A stretch of 64,000 bases of DNA from Microbacterium oleivorans. Lineage in GTDB: Bacteria; Actinomycetota; Actinomycetes; Actinomycetales; Microbacteriaceae. The DNA is taken from NCBI RefSeq assembly GCF_013389665.1, contig NZ_CP058316.1, positions 1,860,001 through 1,924,000 on the forward strand, written 5' to 3'. Position 1 is the first letter of the stretch; every line of letters starts with the position of its first letter. The notes beneath the pieces were generated by a model, which worked only from the letters and a program-made list of their open reading frames with translations, was not told the origin of the DNA and made no database searches. The translations under genes and the position numbers were made by a program. This document shows positions 15,395-30,879 of the stretch, piece after piece.

Positions 15395-18300
15395 ATGTCT
15401 TTCCACTCGCCTATCGGCGTCGTCGCGGCCGGCGCCGCCCCGCATCCCACACCGGCGGCTTCTCGTCGCCTGGCCGGCCTGGCGATCGCACTCATCGCGG
15501 GCCTCGTTCTGGCGTTGCTCTCCGCGGCCCCGGCGCGCGCGAACACCCTCGACGGGGTCTGGCATTCGCCCTACGGCGCCGACGAGCTCTACGCGACGGA
15601 GCCGACCGAGCGGGCCCCCCGCGACCCGATGGCCGGCGACGACGTCCAGCTCAATGTCACGACCTGGCCGGTGGCGCCTGGTCAGTCGGCGTGGATCACG
15701 TGGAAGCTCAACGGAGTCGACCAGACGCCCCGCGGCGCGGCCTGGGACCACAACTCCGGCAACAACACGTACTGGAAGATCGACCTGGGTGAGTTCGCCC
15801 GCGGCGACCGCGTCGAGTACACCGTGCACGCCGACGTCAACGGCGCCGGTCAGCGCGACATCGGCCCGTTCTCGTTCACGGTGACCTCATGGAGCTCCGT
15901 CACCGACGTGACCTCGGTGCTCGACAACGGCACATCGGTCGACATCGTCACCGGCGACAGCGCCGGGGACTTCACGCCCCGCATCCGCTTTGCCTTTCCG
16001 CGTCTCGACGGATTCGACACGCAGATCTCCCCCACCGGCTCGGGCCTCGATCTCGCCGGTCTGACCGACTACACCGTCGACGACGCGGCGACCCAGGTCA
16101 CGATCTCGACCGACCGGATCGTGCTGCGCATCGATAAGGCGCCGTACCGGCTCTCGGTCTACGAAAGCGACGGGACGACCCTCATCACCCGGCAGTACGA
16201 CCCGACGCAGTTCCGCAACATCGGCTGGGCGAGCGACGGATCGTCGACGGTCACGAAGATCGAGGACCACTTCCTCTCACCGACCGGCGAGCGCTTCGAG
16301 GGCTTCGGCGAGAGGTACGACGGGCTCGACCACCGCGGCACCGACGTGCACAACTACGTCTACAACCAGTACCAGGACCAAGGTGCAACACGGCGGACGT
16401 ATTACTCGGCCCCCTTCTTCGTCAACTCGGCCGGCTACGGCATCCACCTCGACACGACGCGGTACGCGATCTTCAACCTGGCGACCCACCGGTCGGACAT
16501 GGCGGGCTTCACGGTCGATACCGGCGGCGCGCTCGACTCGACCCTCGGCTACAGCTTCTTCAGCGGCGACCAGGCCGCCGTGCTCGACGACTACACCGCC
16601 GACACCGGCCGGCCGCTGCTCCCACCGAAGTGGGCGTTCGGCCTCTGGGGCTCGGCGAACGAATGGAACACCCAGGCCGACGTCGACGAGTGGCTCGGTC
16701 AGGTCGAGTCGTCGCAGATCCCGCACAGCGTGCTCGTGCTCGAGCAGTGGAGCGACGAGGCGACCTTCTACCTCTGGAAGGATGCGCAGTACACCCCGAC
16801 GGCGGGCGGCGACGCCCTGTCGTACGACGACCTCACCTTCCCCGCGGGCGGCGCCTGGCAGGACCCGCGACAGATGGTCGCCGACGCCCACGACCAGGGC
16901 GTGAAGGTGCTGCTGTGGCAGATCCCCGTACTCAAGGAGAACTTCACGTCGAACCCCGCGACCGCGCCGCAGCAGCACCTCAATGACCGGGCCCACGCGA
17001 CGGCGCAGAGCTACCTCGTCGACGACGGCTCGGGCCAGCCGTACCGCATCCCCACCGGGCAGTGGTTCGGCGACAGCACCGTGCCGGACTTCACCGACCC
17101 CGCCGCGACGGCGTGGTGGATGAGCAAGCGTCAGTACCTCCTCGACGAGATCGGCGTCGACGGCTTCAAGACCGACGGCAGCGAGGCGCTGTTCGGGCGT
17201 GACCTCCAAGTGTCGGACGGCCGCCGCGGCGACGAGATGCACAACGCCTACCCGAACGAGTACACCTCGGCGTACAACGCGGTCGTGCAGCAGGCCACCA
17301 GCGGCGACGGCACGATCTTCAGCCGCGCGGGGACCACGGGCGGGCAGAGCTCGTCGATCTTCTGGGCGGGCGACCAGGCCTCGACCTTTGGCGCCTTCCA
17401 AGAGGCGGTCCGCGCCGGACAGAGCGCCGGACAGTCGGGCGTGCCGTTCTGGGCATGGGATCTGGCGGGCTTCACCGGTTCGTTCCCGAGCGCCGAGCTC
17501 TACTTGCGCTCGACGGCGCAGGCCACCTTCTCGCCGATCATGCAGTACCACTCCGAGAAGGCCGACCCGAGCCCGTCCGAGGCCCGAACCCCCTGGAATG
17601 TCCAGGCGCGCACCGGCGACCCGAGCGTCGTCCCCACCTTCGCGAAGTTCGCCAACGTGCGCATGAACCTCGTGCCCTACCTCTACACCGCGGCCGACGA
17701 GAGCTCGCGGACGGGCATCCCGATGATGCGGGCGATGAGCCTGGCGTTTCCCGAGGATGCCGCGGCCGCGGGCTACGACCAGCAGTACATGTTCGGCTCC
17801 GAGCTGCTCGTCGCACCCATCACGGCGCAGGGCCAGACCACGAAGGACGTGTACCTGCCCGAGGGCGAGTGGTACGACTTCTGGAACGGCGGACGTGCCC
17901 TCGGCGACGGTGTCAAGCAGTACAGCGCGGGCCTCGACGGCATCCCGGTCTACGCGCGCGCCGGGGCCGTCGTGCCCCTGAACCTCAACGATGCGTACGA
18001 GCTCGGCGGAACGATCGGCAACGACGTCGACGCCTATGACAACCTGGCGTTCAGGGTGTACCCGGCAGAGTCGAGCTCGTACGACTACTTCGAGGACTCC
18101 GCCGACGCCCGCCGCACGATCGAGGTCAGCGCCGACCGCGTGGCGCGCACCGTCGACATCACGGCGCCCCCGCTGACGACGACCGCCACCTACCAGGTCT
18201 CGGGCACCCGGCCCGGCGGCGTCTCGGTCGGCGGTACGGCGGTGAGTCCGATCGGCTCCCTCGGCGACCTGGCCGCGGCGACGAGCGGCTGGTACTGGGA

Positions 18301-18760
18301 CCCGCAGTTGCAGCTCACCTCCGTCAAGATCGAGGCTGCGACCACCGCTCGCGTCGTGTCGCTGACGGGCGTCGACAAGGCCGCATACGAAGCGGAGTTC
18401 GCGCAGCACACGGCCGTCACGACGAATACCGATCACCCGGGATACACCGGCACCGGCTTCGTCGACGGCTTCGCGACGACCGGCGACGCCGTGGAGTTCG
18501 ACGTGTGGGCCGAGCAGGCGGGCACGCACCAGCTGCAGTTCCGTTACGGAAACGGTGCGCCGACGGGGGCGGCGCGAACGATCCGCGTCGACGGCGTCTC
18601 GCTCGGCGACCTGACGCTCGCGCCGACAGGCTCGTGGTCGCAGTGGGGGACGGCGGGTATCTCGACATCCCTCACCCCGGGCCGGCACACCGTGCGCATC
18701 GAGTACGGACCCGGCGGCGCAGGCGGCATCAACCTCGACAACCTCGTGCTGGCGCGCTGA
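15395..18760 (+). CDS. Secreted GH31 enzyme with C-terminal CBM35-like module (3-alpha-isomaltosyltransferase candidate)
   Basis: A 1121-residue exported GH31 enzyme. The ATG at 15395 has an AGGGG ribosome-binding site; an upstream in-frame GTG at 15377 does not. Signal peptide residues 1-49 end in APARA. An N-terminal beta-sandwich (about 50-165) precedes the GH31 body, with nucleophile Asp594 (GFKTDGSEA) and acid/base Asp660 (FWAGDQ). About the last 125 residues form a CBM35-type beta-sandwich ending GGINLDNLVLAR. It resembles the cytoplasmic GH31 of the divergent operon. The domain plan fits 3-alpha-isomaltosyltransferase (CtsY) of cyclic tetrasaccharide producers. That specific activity is inference; GH31 with CBM35 is clear. 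Confidence 0.88.
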   Translation: MSFHSPIGVVAAGAAPHPTPAASRRLAGLAIALIAGLVLALLSAAPARANTLDGVWHSPYGADELYATEPTERAPRDPMAGDDVQLNVTTWPVAPGQSAWITWKLNGVDQTPRGAAWDHNSGNNTYWKIDLGEFARGDRVEYTVHADVNGAGQRDIGPFSFTVTSWSSVTDVTSVLDNGTSVDIVTGDSAGDFTPRIRFAFPRLDGFDTQISPTGSGLDLAGLTDYTVDDAATQVTISTDRIVLRIDKAPYRLSVYESDGTTLITRQYDPTQFRNIGWASDGSSTVTKIEDHFLSPTGERFEGFGERYDGLDHRGTDVHNYVYNQYQDQGATRRTYYSAPFFVNSAGYGIHLDTTRYAIFNLATHRSDMAGFTVDTGGALDSTLGYSFFSGDQAAVLDDYTADTGRPLLPPKWAFGLWGSANEWNTQADVDEWLGQVESSQIPHSVLVLEQWSDEATFYLWKDAQYTPTAGGDALSYDDLTFPAGGAWQDPRQMVADAHDQGVKVLLWQIPVLKENFTSNPATAPQQHLNDRAHATAQSYLVDDGSGQPYRIPTGQWFGDSTVPDFTDPAATAWWMSKRQYLLDEIGVDGFKTDGSEALFGRDLQVSDGRRGDEMHNAYPNEYTSAYNAVVQQATSGDGTIFSRAGTTGGQSSSIFWAGDQASTFGAFQEAVRAGQSAGQSGVPFWAWDLAGFTGSFPSAELYLRSTAQATFSPIMQYHSEKADPSPSEARTPWNVQARTGDPSVVPTFAKFANVRMNLVPYLYTAADESSRTGIPMMRAMSLAFPEDAAAAGYDQQYMFGSELLVAPITAQGQTTKDVYLPEGEWYDFWNGGRALGDGVKQYSAGLDGIPVYARAGAVVPLNLNDAYELGGTIGNDVDAYDNLAFRVYPAESSSYDYFEDSADARRTIEVSADRVARTVDITAPPLTTTATYQVSGTRPGGVSVGGTAVSPIGSLGDLAAATSGWYWDPQLQLTSVKIEAATTARVVSLTGVDKAAYEAEFAQHTAVTTNTDHPGYTGTGFVDGFATTGDAVEFDVWAEQAGTHQLQFRYGNGAPTGAARTIRVDGVSLGDLTLAPTGSWSQWGTAGISTSLTPGRHTVRIEYGPGGAGGINLDNLVLAR

Positions 18761-18786
18761 GCCAGCCGATCAGAACGGTGGAAAAC

Positions 18787-23308
<4,522 letters not shown>

Positions 23309-23331
23309 CCCGGCGGCCCGCCCACGTGCAC

Positions 23332-23374
23332 CGCGACCCGCCGCATCCGATCGTTCCGGACGCGGCGGGTCGCG
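23332..23374. terminator. Strong bidirectional hairpin between argG and the GH1 gene
   Basis: Thirteen-base arms (23332-23344 with 23362-23374) flank a 17-base loop between two convergent genes, so it can end transcripts from both directions. Confidence 0.7.
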
Positions 23375-23410
23375 TCATGCGCGGCGTGCGACAGCCCGCC
23401 GAGTCGCGGC

Positions 23411-26842
<3,432 letters not shown>

Positions 26843-27667
26843 TCAGACGAAGCGACTGACGTGCATGGCGATGTAGACCTTCTCGGTCGAGGTCATCGTG
26901 TGGTGGTGGGCTTCGCGGACGTAGGCCTCGATCCGGTCGATGGCCGCGAAGACGTGGGGCAGCTGACGACGCAGCAGGGTCATCAGCTCGTCGTCGTCGC
27001 GTTCGATGACGGTGCCGGCGAGCACGCGCTGCGCGAAGTAGCGGACGTGCGTGGCGAACCGGGCGTACGCGGGGTCGTCGTCGGCGTAGACGATGCCGAA
27101 GTGCAGCCGCACGATGTCGAGGACGTCCTGCGTGAAGCTCGTCAGAGCCGCCGCCGAACCGTCACCCCCGCCGACCTCGGCGGTGATGAGGTGCAGCGCG
27201 ATGTTCGCCGCCTCCGCCACCGGCATCGCGACGCCCGTGGCCGCCTCGATGAGCGGGAGCGCGCTCGTGGCGACGGCGTACTCCTTCGGGTAGAAGCGGC
27301 GCACGTCGGCCTCGAGCGCCGACGCGAGGTCGATGTTCTCGCGCACCCGGTGCACCGCGAAGGCGATGTGGTCGGCGAGCGCGGCGTAGACGGAGTCGCT
27401 GAGTTTCTCGGTGAGGTGCTCGCGAGCGAGCGTGACGATCTCGTCGGTCACCCCGAGGATCTCGGCGGGCACGTCGGCGGCGACCTGCGCGAGTCGGCTG
27501 CCCTGGGCGCTGTCGTCGAGGCGGAAGATCTTCTCGATCGCCGTCGCGTCGATGGTGTCGCCCGGCTGCGCGCGGAAGCCGATGCCACGACCGAGCACGA
27601 TGACTTCGCGCATCGCGTCATCGAGTGCGTCGACGACGCTGTTGTTGAGCACACGGCGGACGATCAT
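26843..27667 (-). CDS. bglG: BglG/LicT-family transcriptional antiterminator
   Basis: A 274-residue RNA-binding regulator. Residues 1-55 form the CAT domain (MIVRRVLNNSVVDALDD), which binds a leader RNA and blocks a terminator. Two PRD domains follow, with the expected phosphorylatable histidines in HIAFAVHRV, HLITAEV and the C-terminal HHHTMTSTEK region. It is the first gene of the operon and is preceded by a matching RAT-terminator leader. The ATG at 27667 begins the CAT domain exactly; the frame upstream is unrelated DNA. Confidence 0.94.
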   Translation of the reverse strand: MIVRRVLNNSVVDALDDAMREVIVLGRGIGFRAQPGDTIDATAIEKIFRLDDSAQGSRLAQVAADVPAEILGVTDEIVTLAREHLTEKLSDSVYAALADHIAFAVHRVRENIDLASALEADVRRFYPKEYAVATSALPLIEAATGVAMPVAEAANIALHLITAEVGGGDGSAAALTSFTQDVLDIVRLHFGIVYADDDPAYARFATHVRYFAQRVLAGTVIERDDDELMTLLRRQLPHVFAAIDRIEAYVREAHHHTMTSTEKVYIAMHVSRFV

Positions 27668-27690
27668 GGGCGATACCTCTGGGACGATGA

Positions 27691-27710
27691 ATCCGTCTAC
27701 TCCGACGGAT
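27691..27710 (-). terminator. Conditional terminator in the bgl leader
   Basis: Seven-base arms ATCCGTC/GACGGAT around a 6-base loop, directly downstream of the RAT on the transcript. It would stop transcription unless the antiterminator is bound. The following U-run is poor, as usual in high-GC genomes. Confidence 0.65.
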
Positions 27711-27711
27711 C

Positions 27712-27739
27712 GGTATTGCCCGGGAACCGGTAACAAGCC
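27712..27739 (-). promoter_or_regulatory. Ribonucleic antiterminator (RAT) site
   Basis: On the minus strand these 28 bases begin GGCTTGTTACCGG and end GGGCAATACC. They match the BglG/LicT RNA target pattern, two short strands pairing around asymmetrical internal loops (TTGTTAC opposite GCAAxACC). It ends two bases before the terminator stem starts. Confidence 0.75.
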
Positions 27740-27745
27740 ATGTTC

Positions 27746-27774
27746 AGCGTAGGCGAGGGCGGCGTGACCCGCAA
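27746..27774 (-). promoter_or_regulatory. bgl operon promoter
   Basis: On the minus strand, -35 TTGCGG (27774-27769), 17-base spacer, -10 TACGCT (27751-27746). Transcription would begin about seven bases later, at the very start of the RAT. Confidence 0.6.
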
Positions 27775-27777
27775 ACG

Positions 27778-27792
27778 GTACGTGGCACGTAC
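27778..27792. promoter_or_regulatory. Perfect palindrome GTACGTGGCACGTAC
   Basis: Seven-base arms around one central base, placed four bases upstream of the bgl -35 element and 28 bases after the citrate synthase stop. Position suits an activator or repressor of the bgl operon acting in addition to antitermination. Confidence 0.5.
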
Positions 27793-27819
27793 GGCCGCGC
27801 CGAGAGCCTCGCACCGGCA

Positions 27820-28938
27820 TCAGCGTCGGAGAGGTGGTCCCACGTAGCGAGCTGAGGGGCGGATGATCTTCGAGTCGCGCGCCTGCTCGAGGGCGTGGGC
27901 CGTCCAGCCGACGGTGCGGGCGAGGGCGAAGGTCGGCGTGAACATCTCCTCGGGGATGCCGCACTGTTCCATCACCACCGAGGCGTAGAACTCGACGTTC
28001 GCCTTGAGCGGCCGGTGCGGCTTGTGGAGGGCGAGGTGTTCCTCGGCCCGCGCCTGGAAGTCCAGCGCAGCGGCCACTCGCGGGCCCCCCAGCTTCTGCG
28101 CCTCCTCGCGCAGCAGGTCGGAGCGCGGATCGGACGTCCGGTAGATGGCGTGGCCGAAGCCCATCAGCCGCCTGCCGGCTGCGAGTTCCGCGCCGATCCA
28201 CGCAGCCGGATCGCCGTCCGCCTCGTCCAGGCTCGCGAGAGCCCGTGCCGGCGCACCGCCGTGGAGGGGGCCCGACAACGCCCCGAGAGCTCCTGCGAGG
28301 CAGGAGGCGAGGTCGGCTCCGGTCGACGCGATGACGCGCGCGGTGAACGTGGAGGCGTTGAAACCGTGGTCCATGGCCGCCACCAGATACGACGACAGCG
28401 CGCGCTCGTGTTCCGGGGAGGCGACGGCGTCGGTGACCTGGGCGAGGTAGTTGGCGACCAGACCGCGCGTGGGGTCCGACGCTCGGGGAGGAAGTCCGAG
28501 CCGACCGCGCTGCGCCCGGCTGAGCACGACCGACGCGATCGCGCCGAACTCGATCGCGTCGTCGAGGCGCGACGCCTCGTCGAGGTCGTACAGCGGCCGA
28601 CTGCCGCGAGCTCCCGCGAGCAGCGGGAACACCGCCTTCAGCGCGTCGATCGGCTGCGGGCGCGCGCGGAGGACGACCTCCACGACCCGCTCGAGCTCCG
28701 GCCGCGCTTGTGCTGTCGCGACCCGCACCCGGAACCGCTCGAGTTCCCCCGCGTCGGGAAGCCGTCCGATCACGAGGAGATGCCACGCCTCCTCGAAGCT
28801 GACGCGGCGCGCCAGATCGGTCGCGGAGTACTGCCGGTACTGGTAGTACCCCTGCTCTCCGTCGACGTCGCTGAGGGCGGTCTCGGCAACGGCGACACCC
28901 GTGAGTCCGCGGGGAACATCGATCAGCTCGGTCGTCAT
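27820..28938 (-). CDS. Citrate synthase family enzyme (citrate or 2-methylcitrate synthase)
   Basis: A 372-residue enzyme condensing an acyl-CoA with oxaloacetate. Active-site histidines are His226 in GPLHGGAP and His263 in GFGHAIYRTSDPR. The position of the usual catalytic Asp (NVDFY) is Glu316 in ANVEFYAS, a substitution also found in this actinobacterial branch. Whether acetyl-CoA or propionyl-CoA is preferred cannot be told. The ATG at 28938 has a TTGACG -35, CACACT -10 and a six-base gap, so it is probably leaderless. It is divergent from the HTH-citrate synthase fusion, which probably regulates it. Confidence 0.9.
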   Translation of the reverse strand: MTTELIDVPRGLTGVAVAETALSDVDGEQGYYQYRQYSATDLARRVSFEEAWHLLVIGRLPDAGELERFRVRVATAQARPELERVVEVVLRARPQPIDALKAVFPLLAGARGSRPLYDLDEASRLDDAIEFGAIASVVLSRAQRGRLGLPPRASDPTRGLVANYLAQVTDAVASPEHERALSSYLVAAMDHGFNASTFTARVIASTGADLASCLAGALGALSGPLHGGAPARALASLDEADGDPAAWIGAELAAGRRLMGFGHAIYRTSDPRSDLLREEAQKLGGPRVAAALDFQARAEEHLALHKPHRPLKANVEFYASVVMEQCGIPEEMFTPTFALARTVGWTAHALEQARDSKIIRPSARYVGPPLRR

Positions 28939-28944
28939 ACGCTC

Positions 28945-28974
28945 AGTGTGTGAACAGGATGCCGGCTCCGTCAA
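28945..28974 (-). promoter_or_regulatory. Citrate synthase promoter
   Basis: Minus strand: -35 TTGACG (28974-28969), 18-base spacer, -10 CACACT (28950-28945), then six bases to the ATG. Confidence 0.6.
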
Positions 28975-28990
28975 CGTTGATCGGATCAAC
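28971..28990. promoter_or_regulatory. Overlapping palindromes between the two citrate synthase genes
   Basis: TCAACGTTGA (28971-28980) and GTTGATCGGATCAAC (28976-28990) are both perfect palindromes sharing the half-site GTTGA/TCAAC. They cover the -35 of the citrate synthase gene and abut the ATG of the HTH fusion, so one regulator bound here would control both directions. Confidence 0.7.
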
Positions 28991-30196
28991 ATGACCGAGC
29001 CGCCCCCGCGACTCAGCGCCGCGCAGGTCGCCGCGCGACTCGAGGTGAGGATCGAGACGGTCTACGCGTACGTGTCCCGAGGGATGCTGCGACGTTCGCG
29101 GGATCGCGCGGGGTCCTGGTTCGACCCACTCGACGTCGAGGCGTTCGCGGTGGCTCGACGGCGCCGGTCGAGGTCGACGCTGCCGCCTCCCCGGGGTCGC
29201 TCCGGTGCTCCGCTGATGGTCGTCGACACCGACGTGGCCCACATCGACGACGGCGAGCTCTTCTACCGCGAGCGGAGCCTCGAGGAGCTGAGCCACGGTA
29301 CGTTCGAAGACGCGGTCTCCTGGCTGTGGCAGGCACCTCCGCCGTCGTGGCACGCTTCGGCCTCCGAGGCAGCCGGCCTGGCGGCCACGGCTGCGAGCTC
29401 GTTGCCGCCCGAGAGCGCCCTGATCGATCGCGTGCGCGTCGCGGTAGCCACCCTCGGCGCACACGACGTCCTGCGCCATCAGGCGGGTTCCGACAACCTG
29501 CACCGCATCGGATGGGCATTGCTGCGGGCGCTCCCCCACGCCCTCGATCCCTCGGTTCGCCCCACGACGAGCTCGATAGCGGAAGCGATCGCGTGCTCGC
29601 TGACGACCACATCGGACCCGACCGTCACGCGCGCGGTCGACCTTGCCCTCACGCTGATGATCGATCACGATCTCGCGGCGTCGACGTTCGTGGCGCGGGT
29701 CGCCGCGTCTGCCCGAGCGGACGGATACTCCATCGTGCAAGCCGCCCTCGGAGCGTTCGACTCGCCCCTCCACGGAGGCGCGCCCCGGGCGGCGGCACGA
29801 CTCGTCGCCCGCGTGGTGCAGGGCTCCTCTGCGGCGGCGGCCGTGGCGGAGGCCGCTCAGCTGACCGGAAGCGTGCCCGGTTTCGGTCAGCCCCTCTACG
29901 ACGGCATCGATCCCCGGGCGGCCGCCCTGCTGCCCCTGATTCCCGCCCTTCCCCAGGGTGCAGGAGTCGCAGCAGCCGTCGACGAACTCGCGGCGGTGGT
30001 CTCTGCACGAACCGGCCTGATGCCCAACAGCGACCTCGCCCTCGCTGCGCTCGGTGTCGCGGCCGGAATGCCCGAGGACGGAGGTGTCGCGATCTTCGCG
30101 CTGGGGCGGACCGCCGGCTGGATCCGCCATGCGGCCGCGGAGTATGACGAACGCCCCCTGCGGCTGCGTCCGCGAGGCAACTACGTCGGCCCGTGA
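28991..30196 (+). CDS. HTH-citrate synthase fusion, probable transcriptional regulator
   Basis: A 401-residue fusion of an N-terminal helix-turn-helix of the MerR/excisionase type (residues 7-52, LSAAQVAARLEVRIETVYAYVSRG) and a citrate-synthase-like domain (about 75-401). The first active-site histidine is kept (His261 in SPLHGGAP) but the second is Gln300 in GFGQPLYDGIDPRA; Asp348 occupies the third region. Loss of a catalytic histidine plus a DNA-binding domain suggests a sensor of citrate-synthase ligands rather than an enzyme. No ribosome-binding site precedes the ATG, which directly follows a palindrome. Divergent from an intact citrate synthase gene. Confidence 0.85.
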   Translation: MTEPPPRLSAAQVAARLEVRIETVYAYVSRGMLRRSRDRAGSWFDPLDVEAFAVARRRRSRSTLPPPRGRSGAPLMVVDTDVAHIDDGELFYRERSLEELSHGTFEDAVSWLWQAPPPSWHASASEAAGLAATAASSLPPESALIDRVRVAVATLGAHDVLRHQAGSDNLHRIGWALLRALPHALDPSVRPTTSSIAEAIACSLTTTSDPTVTRAVDLALTLMIDHDLAASTFVARVAASARADGYSIVQAALGAFDSPLHGGAPRAAARLVARVVQGSSAAAAVAEAAQLTGSVPGFGQPLYDGIDPRAAALLPLIPALPQGAGVAAAVDELAAVVSARTGLMPNSDLALAALGVAAGMPEDGGVAIFALGRTAGWIRHAAAEYDERPLRLRPRGNYVGP

Positions 30197-30214
30197 CTCC
30201 ACCGGGTCCTTAAC

Positions 30215-30243
30215 TTGCACATAGCTGTGCAGTTTTGTACCAT
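30215..30243 (+). promoter_or_regulatory. Promoter and operator of the TetR/YhgE operon
   Basis: -35 TTGCAC (30215-30220), 17-base spacer, -10 TACCAT (30238-30243), six bases to the GTG. An inverted repeat TGCACA-4-TGTGCA (30216-30231) overlaps the -35, as expected for TetR autorepression. Confidence 0.7.
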
Positions 30244-30249
30244 CGTCGC

Positions 30250-30879
30250 GTGACCGAGACCGCTTCTCCCCGTCGACCGCGGAAGGATGCCGCCGCCAAC
30301 CGCGCCGGCCTGCTGTCGGCCGCCGCCCGCACCCTGGCGATCGACCCGAGCGCCTCGGTCGACACGATCGCCCGCGCCGCGGGGCTGAGCCGCCGCGCGC
30401 TCTACGGCCACTTCGACGACCGTGACGCGCTGCTGCGGGAGCTCATCGCCTCCGGCGCCCAGCGTTTCAACGCCATCGCCGGAGAGCTCGAGGTCGAGCT
30501 CGACCCGGCGCCGGTTGTCCTGGCGCGTCTGACCGGACGCCTGTGGGGCGAGGCATCGCACGTGCAGGTCGCCGCAGCCATCGCGCTCGACGAGCGCCAC
30601 GTCGAGGACTCCGCCGCCGCGCTCGCACCGCTGCGTCGCACCCTGATGGGCCTCGTGCGCCGCGGCCAGGACGACGGCACGCTGCGCACCGACGTCGCAG
30701 CACCCACGCTGGCCCGCCTCATCGAGGAGACCGCGCGCACCGTGCTCGTGCGGCTGGATGCCTCGTCGCCCGAAGCGCGTTCGCTCGTCGTGCGCTCGGT
30801 CCTCTCCATCGCGGGGCTGTCGTGGCGTGAGGCCGAGAGTCTGATCGCCGCGCATCCCGACGTCGTGGCGGCATCCTGA
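30250..30879 (+). CDS. TetR-family regulator
   Basis: A 209-residue TetR regulator. The N-terminal helix-turn-helix (about 18-62) reads AAARTLAIDPSASVDTIARA then GLSRRALYGHFDDRDALLREL, and the rest is an all-helical ligand domain. Starts at GTG from a leaderless promoter that carries a TetR-like operator, so it is likely autoregulated. Its stop overlaps the start of the next gene (TGATG), making it the head of a three-gene operon with a pseudo-ATPase and a YhgE-type membrane protein. Ligand unknown. Confidence 0.9.
   Translation: MTETASPRRPRKDAAANRAGLLSAAARTLAIDPSASVDTIARAAGLSRRALYGHFDDRDALLRELIASGAQRFNAIAGELEVELDPAPVVLARLTGRLWGEASHVQVAAAIALDERHVEDSAAALAPLRRTLMGLVRRGQDDGTLRTDVAAPTLARLIEETARTVLVRLDASSPEARSLVVRSVLSIAGLSWREAESLIAAHPDVVAAS

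Noticed and set aside
16277-18688. 803-codon open frame on the minus strand under the secreted GH31 gene
   Set aside because: Arg/Gly-rich shadow frame caused by high third-position GC; no domain, and the plus-strand GH31 has intact catalytic motifs.
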